Of a stretch of DNA of 64,000 nucleotides, positions 16,905-25,671 are shown one piece after another (position 1 is the stretch's first letter; every line of letters starts with the position of its first letter). The stretch is taken from NCBI RefSeq assembly GCF_022627955.1, contig NZ_JABXGD010000002.1, positions 186,001 through 250,000 on the forward strand. Direction: 5' to 3'. This stretch comes from Microbacterium sp. C5A9 (lineage in GTDB: Bacteria > Actinomycetota > Actinomycetes > Actinomycetales > Microbacteriaceae). The translations under genes and the position numbers were made by a program. Below the pieces are notes generated by a model that was not told the origin of the DNA, did no database searches, and saw nothing but the letters and a program-made list of their open reading frames with translations.

Positions 16905-17909
16905 TCAGGCGGTCGCGCCGACCAGGTCCGGGTGGTGGATCGCAGCCACATCGGGGTGGGCCCGAAGGCGCGACTTCATCGCGTTCTCGCCGTAGGTCGC
17001 GTGGATGGGGTTGCTCGGGTCCTCGGTGATGCCGGTCGCCTCGGCTGCCAGGTCCGCAGGAAGCTCGAGCAGAGGAAGCTGCTGGTCGAGCGCCGGGTTG
17101 AAGAAGAACGGGATCGAGATGCGCTCGTCCGGTGCCTGGGGGGAGATCACCCGGTGATTGGTGGCCTTGAGGTAGCCGCCGGTCGCGTACTCCAGCAGCT
17201 CGCCGATGTTGACCACGAAGGCTCCGGGGACGGGCGGAGCCGACACCCACTCGCCGTTGCGCTCCACCTGCAGGCCGCCCTTGCCCGGCTCGACCCAGAG
17301 AAGGGTCAGCACGCCCGAGTCCTTGTGCGCGCCGACACCCTGCTGGGGCTCCGGCTCGTGGGTGCCCGGGTAGCGGACGATCTTGATCAGGGTCGACGGA
17401 TCGCGGAAAGGCTCGTCGAAGTACGACTCCTGTGCGCCGAGCGTGAGCGCCCACGCGCGCAGGAGTTTGCGTGCGATCTCGGTCAGGGTGTCATGCCACT
17501 CGGTGACGACGGCCTTGAGCTCGGGCTGCGCGGCGGGCCAGAGGTTGGGGCCGACGAGTCGGTTGAATGCGGGGCCGCCGTCGATCGGCTCGCGCTCGGG
17601 GCCGATGTCGATCTGCTCGCGCCAGTCGACCTTGCCCTGTGTCCGCTCGCCTCCGATGCGGGTGTAACCGCGGAAGTGCGGGCTGTTGACGTTCTCGATC
17701 GCCAGCTTGTCCTCCTCGGGGAGGGCGAAGAAGTCCAGCGCCGCGCGGTGCAGGCGGGCTTCGAGCTCGGGGGAGATGCCGGTGCCGGTCAGGTAGAAGA
17801 AGCCGACGTCGTGCGTGGCTGCCCGCAGTTCGTCGCGGAACCGCGCGGCGGCCTCGGGGCCGGCGTCGAGCTGGGACAGGTCGAGGATGGGGAGCGAGAG
17901 ATCAGCCAT
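16905..17909 (-). CDS. Isopenicillin N synthase-family Fe(II)/2-oxoglutarate oxygenase
   Basis: 334 aa. The non-haem iron facial triad is visible as His195 and Asp197 (GAHKDSG) and His252 (TNHRV). The 2-oxoglutarate carboxylate-binding pair is Arg263 and Ser265 in ERISIP. The N-terminal DIOX_N region contains DVGFFYLTGTGI. These enzymes hydroxylate or desaturate small molecules. No biosynthetic gene cluster surrounds it, so the substrate is open. A TACGCT hexamer 6 bases upstream of the ATG suggests leaderless expression. Confidence 0.88.
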   Translation of the reverse strand: MADLSLPILDLSQLDAGPEAAARFRDELRAATHDVGFFYLTGTGISPELEARLHRAALDFFALPEEDKLAIENVNSPHFRGYTRIGGERTQGKVDWREQIDIGPEREPIDGGPAFNRLVGPNLWPAAQPELKAVVTEWHDTLTEIARKLLRAWALTLGAQESYFDEPFRDPSTLIKIVRYPGTHEPEPQQGVGAHKDSGVLTLLWVEPGKGGLQVERNGEWVSAPPVPGAFVVNIGELLEYATGGYLKATNHRVISPQAPDERISIPFFFNPALDQQLPLLELPADLAAEATGITEDPSNPIHATYGENAMKSRLRAHPDVAAIHHPDLVGATA

Positions 17910-18012
17910 TCACCGAGCGTAGATCGACTCCGGCGCCGCGTGGCCGAGTGTTGCGTCGGATTACCGCTGCCGCTTCCGCTGCGCGTATTCCGGAACGTCG
18001 TCGATCTGGTGG

Positions 18013-18018
18013 TAATCT
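18013..18018 (+). promoter_or_regulatory. Candidate -10 element of the efeUOB operon
   Basis: TAATCT, 52 bases before the efeU start and immediately followed by the DtxR/IdeR-like palindrome, which would cover the transcription start. Confidence 0.5.
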
Positions 18019-18022
18019 CTCG

Positions 18023-18044
18023 GAGGTAAGGAATGCCTTACCTC
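18023..18044 (+). promoter_or_regulatory. DtxR/IdeR-type iron box before efeUOB
   Basis: A 9-base inverted repeat, GAGGTAAGG and CCTTACCTC, around a 4-base centre AATG. The TTAGG-CTAA-like core resembles the iron-repressor sites of DtxR/IdeR in actinobacteria. Its place just downstream of the -10 fits repression of iron uptake when iron is plentiful. Confidence 0.65.
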
Positions 18045-18069
18045 AGTCGCACTCAGAGAGTTTCGGTCC

Positions 18070-19020
18070 GTGCTCGCCACTTTCCTCATCGGTCTCCGCG
18101 AAGGCCTCGAAGCCGCGCTCGTCGTCGGCATCCTCGTGGCATATCTGCGACGACTGGGGCGGCGTGATGCGCTGCCCCGGCTCTGGACGGGCGTCGCCCT
18201 CGCCGTCGTGCTCGCGCTCGGCATCGGCGCGGTCCTCACCTTCGGCGCCTATTCGCTCACGTTCGAGGCGCAGGAGCTGATCGGCGGTCTGCTGTCGCTG
18301 CTGGCCGTCGGCATGGTCACGTGGATGATCTTCTGGATGCAGAAGGCCGGACGCACGATGAAGGCGACCCTCGAAGGGGGTCTCGATCGGGCGCTCACCG
18401 ACGGCGGCATCTGGGCGCTGATCGCGATCGGTTTCGTCTCCGTGGCCCGCGAGGGCATCGAGACGACGCTCCTGCTCTGGTCGATGGTGCAGTCGTTCGG
18501 GGACGCCCCCTCGGCTCTGCTCGGGGCGGTTCTCGGTCTTCTCGCGGCCGTCGTCATCGGATGGCTGCTCGCCCGCGGGGCGGTGCGGCTGGACCTCCGT
18601 CGCTTCTTCGCCTGGACGAGCGGCTTCCTCGTGATCGTCGCCGCCGGAGTGCTCGCCTACGCGATCATGGACCTCCAGGAGGCCGGAGCGCTTCCCGGAC
18701 CGTTCACGACCGCCGCCCCCCTCGACGCCGCCACGGGCGCGGTGGCGCTGGGCTGGGCCGCGTTCCCCTTCGGCTGGGCCTTCGACGTGACGAGCGCCAT
18801 CGCCCCCGACGGGGCTCTCGCGACGATCCTTCAGGCGACGCTCGGCTTCATGCCGCGCATGACCTGGCTGCAGGTGACGGCGTGGACGCTGTACCTGGTC
18901 GTCGTCGGGTTCTTCTTCGTCCGGGGGCTCCGTGCCCGTCGGACCCCCACATCGCCGAAGCCGGCCTCGTCAGGGCAGAGCCCGTCGGCATCCGCACTCA
19001 CCCAGCAAGGAGCAGCATGA
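18070..19020 (+). CDS. efeU: EfeU ferrous/ferric iron permease (FTR1 family)
   Basis: 316 aa, about seven membrane segments. The two REGxE iron-binding motifs are present, REGLE near residue 10 (FLIGLREGLEAALV) and REGIE mid-protein (VAREGIETTLLLW). It is the pore of the EfeUOB importer, which moves iron inward. The GTG start at 18070 lies 25 bases after the iron box. Its stop overlaps efeO (ATGA). Confidence 0.93.
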   Translation: MLATFLIGLREGLEAALVVGILVAYLRRLGRRDALPRLWTGVALAVVLALGIGAVLTFGAYSLTFEAQELIGGLLSLLAVGMVTWMIFWMQKAGRTMKATLEGGLDRALTDGGIWALIAIGFVSVAREGIETTLLLWSMVQSFGDAPSALLGAVLGLLAAVVIGWLLARGAVRLDLRRFFAWTSGFLVIVAAGVLAYAIMDLQEAGALPGPFTTAAPLDAATGAVALGWAAFPFGWAFDVTSAIAPDGALATILQATLGFMPRMTWLQVTAWTLYLVVVGFFFVRGLRARRTPTSPKPASSGQSPSASALTQQGAA

Positions 19021-20249
19021 ACACCTCTCGCCGAATCCTCGGTGTCGTCGCAGCCACGGGGGCAGCCGCGCTCGTCCTGAGCGGCTGCGTCGCCAAGAGC
19101 GACGTCGCCGCCGGCGCCGCGTTCGACGTCTCGTCGACCGACTCCGCATGCGACGTCTCGGGTGCCACCGCGAAGAGCGGGACCCTCACGTTCGACGTCG
19201 TGAACGACAGCGGCCAGACCTCGGAGTTCTATCTGCTCGCCGAAGACGGACTCCGCATCGTCGGCGAGGTCGAGAACATCGCCCCGTCGGCCTCGCGCAC
19301 TCTCACCGTGGTCGCCCAGCCCGGCACCTATTACACGCTGTGCAAGCCGGGGATGATCGGCGAGGGCGTCGGAAAGTCGGAGTTCACGGTCACCGGAGAC
19401 AGGGTCGCCGTCGCGGGGGAGGACGCCGAGCAGAAGCAGCAGGCCGTCGACCTGTACGCCGCATTCGTGAAAGATCAGGTCGGCCAGCTGGTCCCCTCGG
19501 TCGAGGACTTCGTCGCCGCGTATGAGGCGGGCGACGATGAGGCCGCCCGCGCGCTCTTCCCGCAGACGCGCGCCTTCTACGAGCGCATCGAGCCGGTTGC
19601 CGAGGCCCTCGGCACGCTCGACCCGCGCATCGACTACCGCGAGGTCGACGCCGTGGCCGAGGAGCTCGACTGGACGGGCTTCCACCGCATCGAGAAGGAC
19701 CTGTGGGTTCCGGCGCAGGACGCGCTGAACGCCGACGGCGAGACTCCGGCGTGGCAGGACTGGGCGCCGTCGACCGCCGACGAGCGCGTCGGCTACGGCG
19801 ACCAGCTTCTCGCCGACGTGCAGGAGCTCTACGACTACGTCCACTCGGACGACTTCACGACCGCACTCGACGATCAGGGGATCGCAGGCATCTCCAACGG
19901 CGCGATCGCGCTGCTCGATGAGGTGGCGACCGGCAAGATCTCGGGCGAGGAGGACTGGTGGTCCGGGACCGATCTCTACGATTTCGCGGCGAATGTCGAA
20001 GGATCCAAGATGGCGTTCTCGCTGGTGCAGGACTTCGCCTCCGCCCAGGGCGATGAGGGTGAGGCTCTCGTCACCGAGATCGAGGGCGGCTACACCGCGC
20101 TCGAGGCGTCGCTGGCTGCGCACGGATCGCTCAGCGCCGGGTTCGTCGGCTACTCCGACCTCACGGATGCCGACAAGCGCGAGTTCACCGACCTGATCAA
20201 CGCGCTCGCCGAACCGCTCTCGCAGCTCACCGGCACGGTTCTCGACTGA
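19017..20249 (+). CDS. efeO: EfeO iron-binding lipoprotein (cupredoxin plus M75 domains)
   Basis: 410 aa. Begins with a lipoprotein signal peptide (lipobox LSGC, so Cys near residue 23 is lipidated and anchors the protein outside the membrane). An N-terminal cupredoxin-like domain (~35-125) is followed by the imelysin-like M75 domain with the HxxE motif seen as HRIEKDLW. The family collects iron, with the cupredoxin domain proposed to oxidise or bind metal, and hands it to EfeU. The ATG overlaps the efeU stop and follows AAGGAG. Confidence 0.93.
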   Translation: MNTSRRILGVVAATGAAALVLSGCVAKSDVAAGAAFDVSSTDSACDVSGATAKSGTLTFDVVNDSGQTSEFYLLAEDGLRIVGEVENIAPSASRTLTVVAQPGTYYTLCKPGMIGEGVGKSEFTVTGDRVAVAGEDAEQKQQAVDLYAAFVKDQVGQLVPSVEDFVAAYEAGDDEAARALFPQTRAFYERIEPVAEALGTLDPRIDYREVDAVAEELDWTGFHRIEKDLWVPAQDALNADGETPAWQDWAPSTADERVGYGDQLLADVQELYDYVHSDDFTTALDDQGIAGISNGAIALLDEVATGKISGEEDWWSGTDLYDFAANVEGSKMAFSLVQDFASAQGDEGEALVTEIEGGYTALEASLAAHGSLSAGFVGYSDLTDADKREFTDLINALAEPLSQLTGTVLD

Positions 20250-20270
20250 CCGGAACGGGACGATCACGCA

Positions 20271-21575
20271 GTGGACGAAAGCTCGACCAGCGCTGACGCC
20301 GGCTCCTCCGAGGAGTCGGCGTCAGCCGCACCGTCCGGACTCAGCCGACGCGGCCTGCTCGGACTTGCTCTCGGCGGGGGTGTCGCCTCGCTCGCCGTCG
20401 GCGTCGGTGCAGGCATCACCGGGGGAGTCGCGATAGGGCGGGCCAGGGCCGAGGCGGATGCGCACACCGCCTACGACTTCTTCGGCGCTCACCAGGCAGG
20501 CATCACGACCCCTGTTCAGGAGCACCTGCACTTCGCCTCGTTCGACATGATGCCTCGCACCGATCGCGACGATCTCGTGACGCTGCTTCAGGATTGGGCG
20601 TACGCCGCCTCGCGCATGGTGCAGGGGCTCGAGGTGAGTGCGACAGGAGCCGTCGGCGGTGATCCGGAGGTGCCGCCGGATGACACGGGGGAGGCCTTCG
20701 GACTGCCGGCATCGGGACTCACGATCACCTTCGGGTTCGGTCCCGGTCTGTTCGAGAACGACGAGGGCGATCGCTACGGAATCGCCGCGCTCCGTCCGGC
20801 CGGACTCGAGCGGCTGCCGCCCTTCCTCGGCGACGACCTGGTGCCGGAGGCCTCGCACGGGGACCTGTGCATCCAAGCCTGCGCGGACGATCCTCAGGTG
20901 GCGGTGCACGCGATCCGCAATCTGAGCCGGATCGCGTTCGGCCGTGCCAAGCTCCGCTGGTCGCAGCTGGGCTTCGGCAAGACCTCGCGCACCACCTCGG
21001 CCCAGGCGACCCCGCGGAACCTGTTCGGCTTCAAGGACGGCACGGCGAACATCCTCGCCGATGACGTCGCCGCACTCGACGAGCATGTGTGGGTGGCGGC
21101 ATCCGACGAGCCGGACTGGATGGCGGGTGGCTCGTACCTCGTCGCGCGCAAGATCGCGATGCTGATCGAGACGTGGGATCGTGTCCGGCTCTCGGAGCAG
21201 GACACCATCATCGGGCGCGACAAGGGTGAAGGGGCCCCGCTGTCCGGGGGCGATGAGTTCACCGCGCCGGACTTCGCATCGTCGCGCATCGACCCCGACT
21301 CGCATGTGCGGCTCGCTCACCCGGATCAGAACGACGGCATCCGCATCCTCCGCCGCGGCTTCAACTACGTCAACGGCAACAATGAGCTCGGCCGTCTCGA
21401 TGCCGGCCTCTTCTTCCTGTCGTATCAGCGCGATCCGGCGCAATTCATCGCCCTGCAGCGTCGGCTGGCCACCGACCGGATGAACGAGTACATCCGCCAC
21501 GTCGGCTCGGGCATCTGGGCGATCCCGCCGGGTGCGGCGCCGGGGTCGTACGTCGGAGCCGCGCTCTTCGCCTGA
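20271..21575 (+). CDS. efeB: EfeB deferrochelatase/DyP-type haem peroxidase
   Basis: 434 aa. The N-terminus carries a Tat-type signal (SRRGLLGLALGGGVASLAVG), so the folded haem protein is exported. The DyP domain shows the distal GFKDGTAN motif (GxxDG), a proximal His region and the closing GLFFLSYQRDP segment. In EfeUOB systems this enzyme oxidises iron or releases it from haem in the envelope. GTG start, 21 bases after efeO. The operon ends here, convergent with the serine hydrolase gene. Confidence 0.93.
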   Translation: MDESSTSADAGSSEESASAAPSGLSRRGLLGLALGGGVASLAVGVGAGITGGVAIGRARAEADAHTAYDFFGAHQAGITTPVQEHLHFASFDMMPRTDRDDLVTLLQDWAYAASRMVQGLEVSATGAVGGDPEVPPDDTGEAFGLPASGLTITFGFGPGLFENDEGDRYGIAALRPAGLERLPPFLGDDLVPEASHGDLCIQACADDPQVAVHAIRNLSRIAFGRAKLRWSQLGFGKTSRTTSAQATPRNLFGFKDGTANILADDVAALDEHVWVAASDEPDWMAGGSYLVARKIAMLIETWDRVRLSEQDTIIGRDKGEGAPLSGGDEFTAPDFASSRIDPDSHVRLAHPDQNDGIRILRRGFNYVNGNNELGRLDAGLFFLSYQRDPAQFIALQRRLATDRMNEYIRHVGSGIWAIPPGAAPGSYVGAALFA

Positions 21576-21590
21576 TCTCGTGCGGAGTCG

Positions 21591-22454
21591 TCAGCGGGTG
21601 AGGCACTCGACGACGTAGGCCGCCATCGCGTCAGCGCCGAAGTGGTCGTCGGCGCTGATGGTCACGACGCCGTCACCCGCGAACACGATGAGCTGACCGT
21701 AGGCCCCGTGTAGGCGCCAGCCGTCTCCGGGTCCGCCCCACCCCGCGAGCGCGTAGCGATCGTATCCGGGACTGGAGCCCGCGACGACCCACGCGGAGTG
21801 CATCGCGTCGATCACCGCGGCGGACACGAGGCGCTCGCCGTGCCATTCGCCGCGGTCGCGGATCAGGCGTCCCAGCCGGGACATCTCCTCGGTGCGCAAC
21901 GAGACACCCGCGCCGGCGATGACGCGTCCGCGCGGGCTCCGCTCCCAACTGATCCCGTCGAGGCCCAGCGGTGTGAACAGACGGGGAGCGAGGTAGTCGG
22001 CGACATCGCCCACCCGCGCGGCGAGTGCTGCCATGGCGGTGTACGTGCTGGCGTTCGAGTATTGGAAGACGCGACCCCGCGAGGGGCGGCTGAGGAACTC
22101 CTCCGCGAGATCGGGCCACTCGGTCATCATCGTCTCCGAGTAGGGGAGATCGACGCCGCTCGACATCGTCAGCAGGTGTCGCAATGTGACCCGGTCCACA
22201 TCGGCGCCGGGGCGCGGGATCGGAAGCAGATCCACGACGCGGTCGTCGAGCGACACGACACCCTCGTCCGCGGCGATCCCGGCGGCGAGCACGCACAGCG
22301 CCTTCGCGACGGAGTGGATCTCCTCGCGATCGTCGGGTGCCCACCGGTGCTCGGCGATCTCATCGCCGATCAGCACATGCAGGCCGTGGGCGCCGAAGCC
22401 CGTCTCCTCCGTCCGCTGCACGATCAGATCGCGGACCTCTGCGGCCGGAGTCAC
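21591..22454 (-). CDS. Serine hydrolase of the beta-lactamase/penicillin-binding-like class
   Basis: 287 aa. The class C-like active site is visible: SVAK at 48-51 (nucleophile Ser48 and Lys51), YSN at 132-134 and an HGAYG (249-253) in place of the K[TS]G box. No signal peptide is seen, so a cytoplasmic esterase or amidase role is as likely as a cell-wall one. It starts inside the last codons of the upstream acyltransferase gene (4-base overlap), so the two form an operon. Confidence 0.85.
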   Translation of the reverse strand: MTPAAEVRDLIVQRTEETGFGAHGLHVLIGDEIAEHRWAPDDREEIHSVAKALCVLAAGIAADEGVVSLDDRVVDLLPIPRPGADVDRVTLRHLLTMSSGVDLPYSETMMTEWPDLAEEFLSRPSRGRVFQYSNASTYTAMAALAARVGDVADYLAPRLFTPLGLDGISWERSPRGRVIAGAGVSLRTEEMSRLGRLIRDRGEWHGERLVSAAVIDAMHSAWVVAGSSPGYDRYALAGWGGPGDGWRLHGAYGQLIVFAGDGVVTISADDHFGADAMAAYVVECLTR

Positions 22455-23608
22455 CGGGTCGACCCCTCTGCGGTGCTCTGGCGCGGACGACGCGATCCGG
22501 TCGGATCGCTCCGGTGCCCTTCACGGCTCGCGAGTGCGGGATCGACGAACAGCCAGCGGGGCCGGGGTTCGACGAGCGGTCGCAGAAGCCTGCGCACCGG
22601 CTTCGTCGCGAGTGCGAGCGCGAGGAGCACCGACAGTGCGGTCACGAGCGGAAGCCAGATCCAGGTCGGGTCCAGGTCGCGCAGCGCGCCCGACTCCCGG
22701 AACGGATAGAGCACGAACGAATGCAGCAGGAAGACGTACATCGTGTACTGGCCGAAGGTCGTCCACCAGTGCGTGCCCCGCGGCACCAGCACGAAGAATG
22801 CCGCGCTGAGGATCACCGCGAGCACCATCAGGGTGATGCGGACGCCTCCGGCCCACCACTGTCCTCCGCCGAGGTCGACGTAGGCGTCCTCATAGAAGAG
22901 CCAATGGCGCAGGTCGAGCTGTTCCCACACATCGACCCAGCGCCACGACGCGAACCCCGCGACCGCCAGCACGAGCGCCGCGAGGGTCCTGACCCACCAG
23001 GGGCGGAAGTCGAGGAGTCGGAACCGCGAGACGATGTCGTGCTCGCGGAGCCACCATCCGAGGGTGAAGAACGGGAGGAGCCCCAGCGTGCGCGACAGGG
23101 AGAACGTGCTGTCGACGTTCGGCAGGTAGCCGACTCCGATCGAGATGATGACGGTCCAGAGCAGGGGCCAGCGCAACAGCGCGAGGTAGGGCAGTACGAG
23201 ACGGAAGATGCCGAGCGCGAGCAGGAACCACAGCGTCCACGACGGCTTCGTGAAGTTGGGGTCGGTCTGACCCTCGACGAGCCACTTCGTGACGGTCCAC
23301 AGCGTCTCGAAGATGACGTACGGCAGCAGGATGTCCGTGATGACGCGTGCCATCTGCACCCGCGTCGGGGATCCTGACTTCGAGAAGTATCCGGAGATGA
23401 TCGCGAACGCGGGCATGTGGAACGCGTAGAGCGCCAGGTAGGCGGCGAGCGCGATGTCCGAGTCGTACGTGAGGCGCTGGATGGCGTGGCCGAGCACCAC
23501 GAGGACGATGCAGGCGAACCGGGCGTTGTCCCAGAACGGGACCCGCCGACGAGGCTTCGGGATGGAGCCGGAAGGAGGGCTCGTCGGTGCGGCGCCGGCG
23601 CTGTTCAT
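22451..23608 (-). CDS. Membrane acyltransferase (Acyl_transf_3/OafA-like)
   Basis: 385 aa with about ten membrane segments. The signature near the N-terminus is RFACIVLVVLGHAIQRL (catalytic His), followed by FHMPAFAIISGYF, as in fucose 4-O-acetylases. Such enzymes transfer acyl groups onto sugars of surface polymers. A TAGCCT hexamer 6 bases before the ATG indicates a leaderless message. It overlaps the downstream serine hydrolase gene, which could remove or edit the same groups; that link is inference. Confidence 0.87.
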   Translation of the reverse strand: MNSAGAAPTSPPSGSIPKPRRRVPFWDNARFACIVLVVLGHAIQRLTYDSDIALAAYLALYAFHMPAFAIISGYFSKSGSPTRVQMARVITDILLPYVIFETLWTVTKWLVEGQTDPNFTKPSWTLWFLLALGIFRLVLPYLALLRWPLLWTVIISIGVGYLPNVDSTFSLSRTLGLLPFFTLGWWLREHDIVSRFRLLDFRPWWVRTLAALVLAVAGFASWRWVDVWEQLDLRHWLFYEDAYVDLGGGQWWAGGVRITLMVLAVILSAAFFVLVPRGTHWWTTFGQYTMYVFLLHSFVLYPFRESGALRDLDPTWIWLPLVTALSVLLALALATKPVRRLLRPLVEPRPRWLFVDPALASREGHRSDPTGSRRPRQSTAEGSTR

Positions 23609-23649
23609 GTTCCGAGGCTACCGCCGGGAATAAAGTTGGTCTGACCGCG

Positions 23650-23679
23650 TTGACTCAGATACATTCAAATGAATAGAAC
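23650..23679 (+). promoter_or_regulatory. Promoter with operator palindrome before the flavin monooxygenase operon
   Basis: TTGACT (23650-23655) and TAGAAC (23674-23679) are spaced 18 bases apart. Between them, at 23663-23674, lies the palindrome ATTCAAATGAAT, a typical MarR-family type of site. A repressor bound there would block the polymerase. No MarR gene is adjacent. Confidence 0.6.
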
Positions 23680-23721
23680 CGGATGGATGACACCCGATTC
23701 GGAGAAGACGGAGCAATCATC

Positions 23722-24945
23722 ATGAGCGAGCAGTCAGGCGTCCCGGTGCAGTTCGGCATCATGTCGGTCAGCGACATCACGCGCGATCCGACCACGGGAG
23801 TGACTCCGAGCGAGCAGGAACGCATCAAGGCGACGATGGCGATCGCCACGCACAGCGAAGAGGTCGGTCTCGACGTCTTCGCGATCGGCGAGCACCACAA
23901 CCCGCCGTTCTGGTCCTCGAGCCCGACGACCTTCCTGGCTGCGCTCGCCGCTCAGACCGACCGTCTGATCCTCTCCACGTCGACGACGCTCATCACGACC
24001 AACGACCCGGTGCGCATCGCCGAGGACTACGCGATGCTGCAGCACATCTCCGATGGCCGCATGGACCTCATGCTCGGCCGCGGCAACACGGGGCCCGTGT
24101 ATCCGTGGTTCGGCAAGGACATCCGTCAGGGTCTGCCGCTCGCGATCGAGAACTATGCTCTGCTGCACAAGCTGTGGCGGGAGGACGTGGTCGACTGGGA
24201 GGGCAAGTTCCGCACGCCGCTCCAGGGCTTCACCTCGACTCCGCGCCCGCTCGACGGCATCGCGCCGTTCGTCTGGCACGGCTCCATCCGCACGCCGGAG
24301 ATCGCCGAGCAGGCGGCCTACTACGGTGACGGGTTCTTCGCCAACAACATCTTCTGGCCCAAGGAGCACTACCAGCGGCTGATCGAGCTGTACCGTCAGC
24401 GCTACGCGCACTACGGTCACGGCACGCCCGAGCAGGCGATCGTCGGCCTCGGCGGACAGGTGTTCATGGCGGCGAAGTCGCAGGACGCCGTGAACCAGTT
24501 TCGGCCGTACTTCGACAACGCCCCGGTCTACGGGCACGGTCCGAGCATGGAGGACTTCACCGAGATGACCCCGCTCACGGTCGGCTCGCCTCAGCAGGTC
24601 ATCGACCGGTACGCCGCGATGCGCGAGCACTACGGGGACTACCAGCGTCAGCTGTTCCTGATCGATCATGCCGGGCTGCCGCTGAAGACGGTGCTCGAGC
24701 AGCTCGACATCCTGGGCTCCGAGGTCGTGCCGGTGCTCCGCAAGGAGCTGGCGAAGGACCGCCCGGCATCGGTCCCCGACGCGCCGACGCACGCCGCGCG
24801 TGTGCGGGCCGAGTTCGGCGACGGCCCCACGCGTCAGGCTCGTCCCGGCGCGAACCGCGGCGACAACCTGACAGGAGACTCTCCGTATCAGGACACCCCG
24901 GCTCCTGCCGGGGCCGCCTTCGGACTCAGCCGCAAGGAGGCCTGA
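23722..24945 (+). CDS. LLM-class (luciferase-like) FMN-dependent monooxygenase
   Basis: 407 aa from the ATG at 23722 (MSEQSGVPVQFG). The luciferase-like TIM barrel is indicated by VGLDVFAIGEHHNPPFWSSSP (split: FAIGEHHNPPF), LSTSTTLITTNDPVRIAEDYAMLQ and SDGRMDLMLGRGNTG. The last ~60 residues are an Ala/Pro/Gly-rich tail beyond the barrel. It uses reduced FMN, presumably delivered by the reductase encoded one base later. Resembles the CE1758-type enzymes found with CE1759-type reductases in actinobacteria. The substrate is unknown. Confidence 0.9.
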   Translation: MSEQSGVPVQFGIMSVSDITRDPTTGVTPSEQERIKATMAIATHSEEVGLDVFAIGEHHNPPFWSSSPTTFLAALAAQTDRLILSTSTTLITTNDPVRIAEDYAMLQHISDGRMDLMLGRGNTGPVYPWFGKDIRQGLPLAIENYALLHKLWREDVVDWEGKFRTPLQGFTSTPRPLDGIAPFVWHGSIRTPEIAEQAAYYGDGFFANNIFWPKEHYQRLIELYRQRYAHYGHGTPEQAIVGLGGQVFMAAKSQDAVNQFRPYFDNAPVYGHGPSMEDFTEMTPLTVGSPQQVIDRYAAMREHYGDYQRQLFLIDHAGLPLKTVLEQLDILGSEVVPVLRKELAKDRPASVPDAPTHAARVRAEFGDGPTRQARPGANRGDNLTGDSPYQDTPAPAGAAFGLSRKEA

Positions 24946-24946
24946 G

Positions 24947-25591
24947 ATGGCCACTCGTCGGATCGCCGTGGTCTCCGCGGGGCTCTCGAACCCCTCGTCG
25001 ACGCGGATGCTCGCGGATCGTCTCGCGGCCGAGACCGTGAAGGCGCTCGCCGCGCACGACATCGACGCCACCGTCGACGTGATCGAGCTGCGCGACTACG
25101 CGCATGACATCACGAACAATCTGCTGACGGGGTTCGCCCCGCCCGCTCTGGAGACTGCAATCAACACCGTGGTGTCGGCGGACGCCCTGATCGCTGTCAC
25201 GCCGATCTTCTCCACGAGCTACAACGGTCTGTTCAAGTCGTTCATCGACGTGCTCGATCCCGACGCGCTCACCGGCAAGCCGGTGCTCATCGGCGCCAAC
25301 GCCGGCACGGCGCGGCACTCGCTCGCGATCGACTACGCGATCCGTCCGCTGTTCGCCTACCTGCACGCCGAGGCGGTCTCGACCGGTGTGTTCGCGGCAT
25401 CCAGCGATTGGGGTGGGGCCGGAGACGACGTCGCGCCGCTCGCGAAGCGGGTCGAGAGGGGCGCCCGCGAACTGGCCGAGGCCATCGCGCGGCGCGAGAC
25501 GACCGCGATCGCCGACCCGTACGATCCGGCCACCTACCTGGGCGAGGGGCGGTCGTTCGGTCACATGCTCGGCGGCCTCGCCGGGGAATGA
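24947..25591 (+). CDS. NADPH-dependent FMN reductase (CE1759-type)
   Basis: 214 aa flavodoxin-like protein. The phosphate loop region SAGLSNPSSTRML and the core VTPIFSTSYNGLFKSFIDVLD are diagnostic of this reductase group. It would supply reduced FMN to the monooxygenase just upstream. The ATG is one base after the preceding stop, with AAGGAGG 6 bases ahead inside the upstream gene. Confidence 0.9.
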   Translation: MATRRIAVVSAGLSNPSSTRMLADRLAAETVKALAAHDIDATVDVIELRDYAHDITNNLLTGFAPPALETAINTVVSADALIAVTPIFSTSYNGLFKSFIDVLDPDALTGKPVLIGANAGTARHSLAIDYAIRPLFAYLHAEAVSTGVFAASSDWGGAGDDVAPLAKRVERGARELAEAIARRETTAIADPYDPATYLGEGRSFGHMLGGLAGE

Positions 25592-25659
25592 CCGTTCCGC
25601 GCCCCTGACCGGGACGCATGCAGGGCCATGAGGCCGTAGACGATGTCCGACGGGCGTCG

Positions 25660-25665
25660 TACGGT
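25660..25665 (+). promoter_or_regulatory. Leaderless-type -10 for the FAD oxidoreductase gene
   Basis: TACGGT followed by 6 bases and the ATG at 25672; it supports that start over an in-frame ATG at 25618. Confidence 0.45.
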
Positions 25666-25671
25666 GACCTC

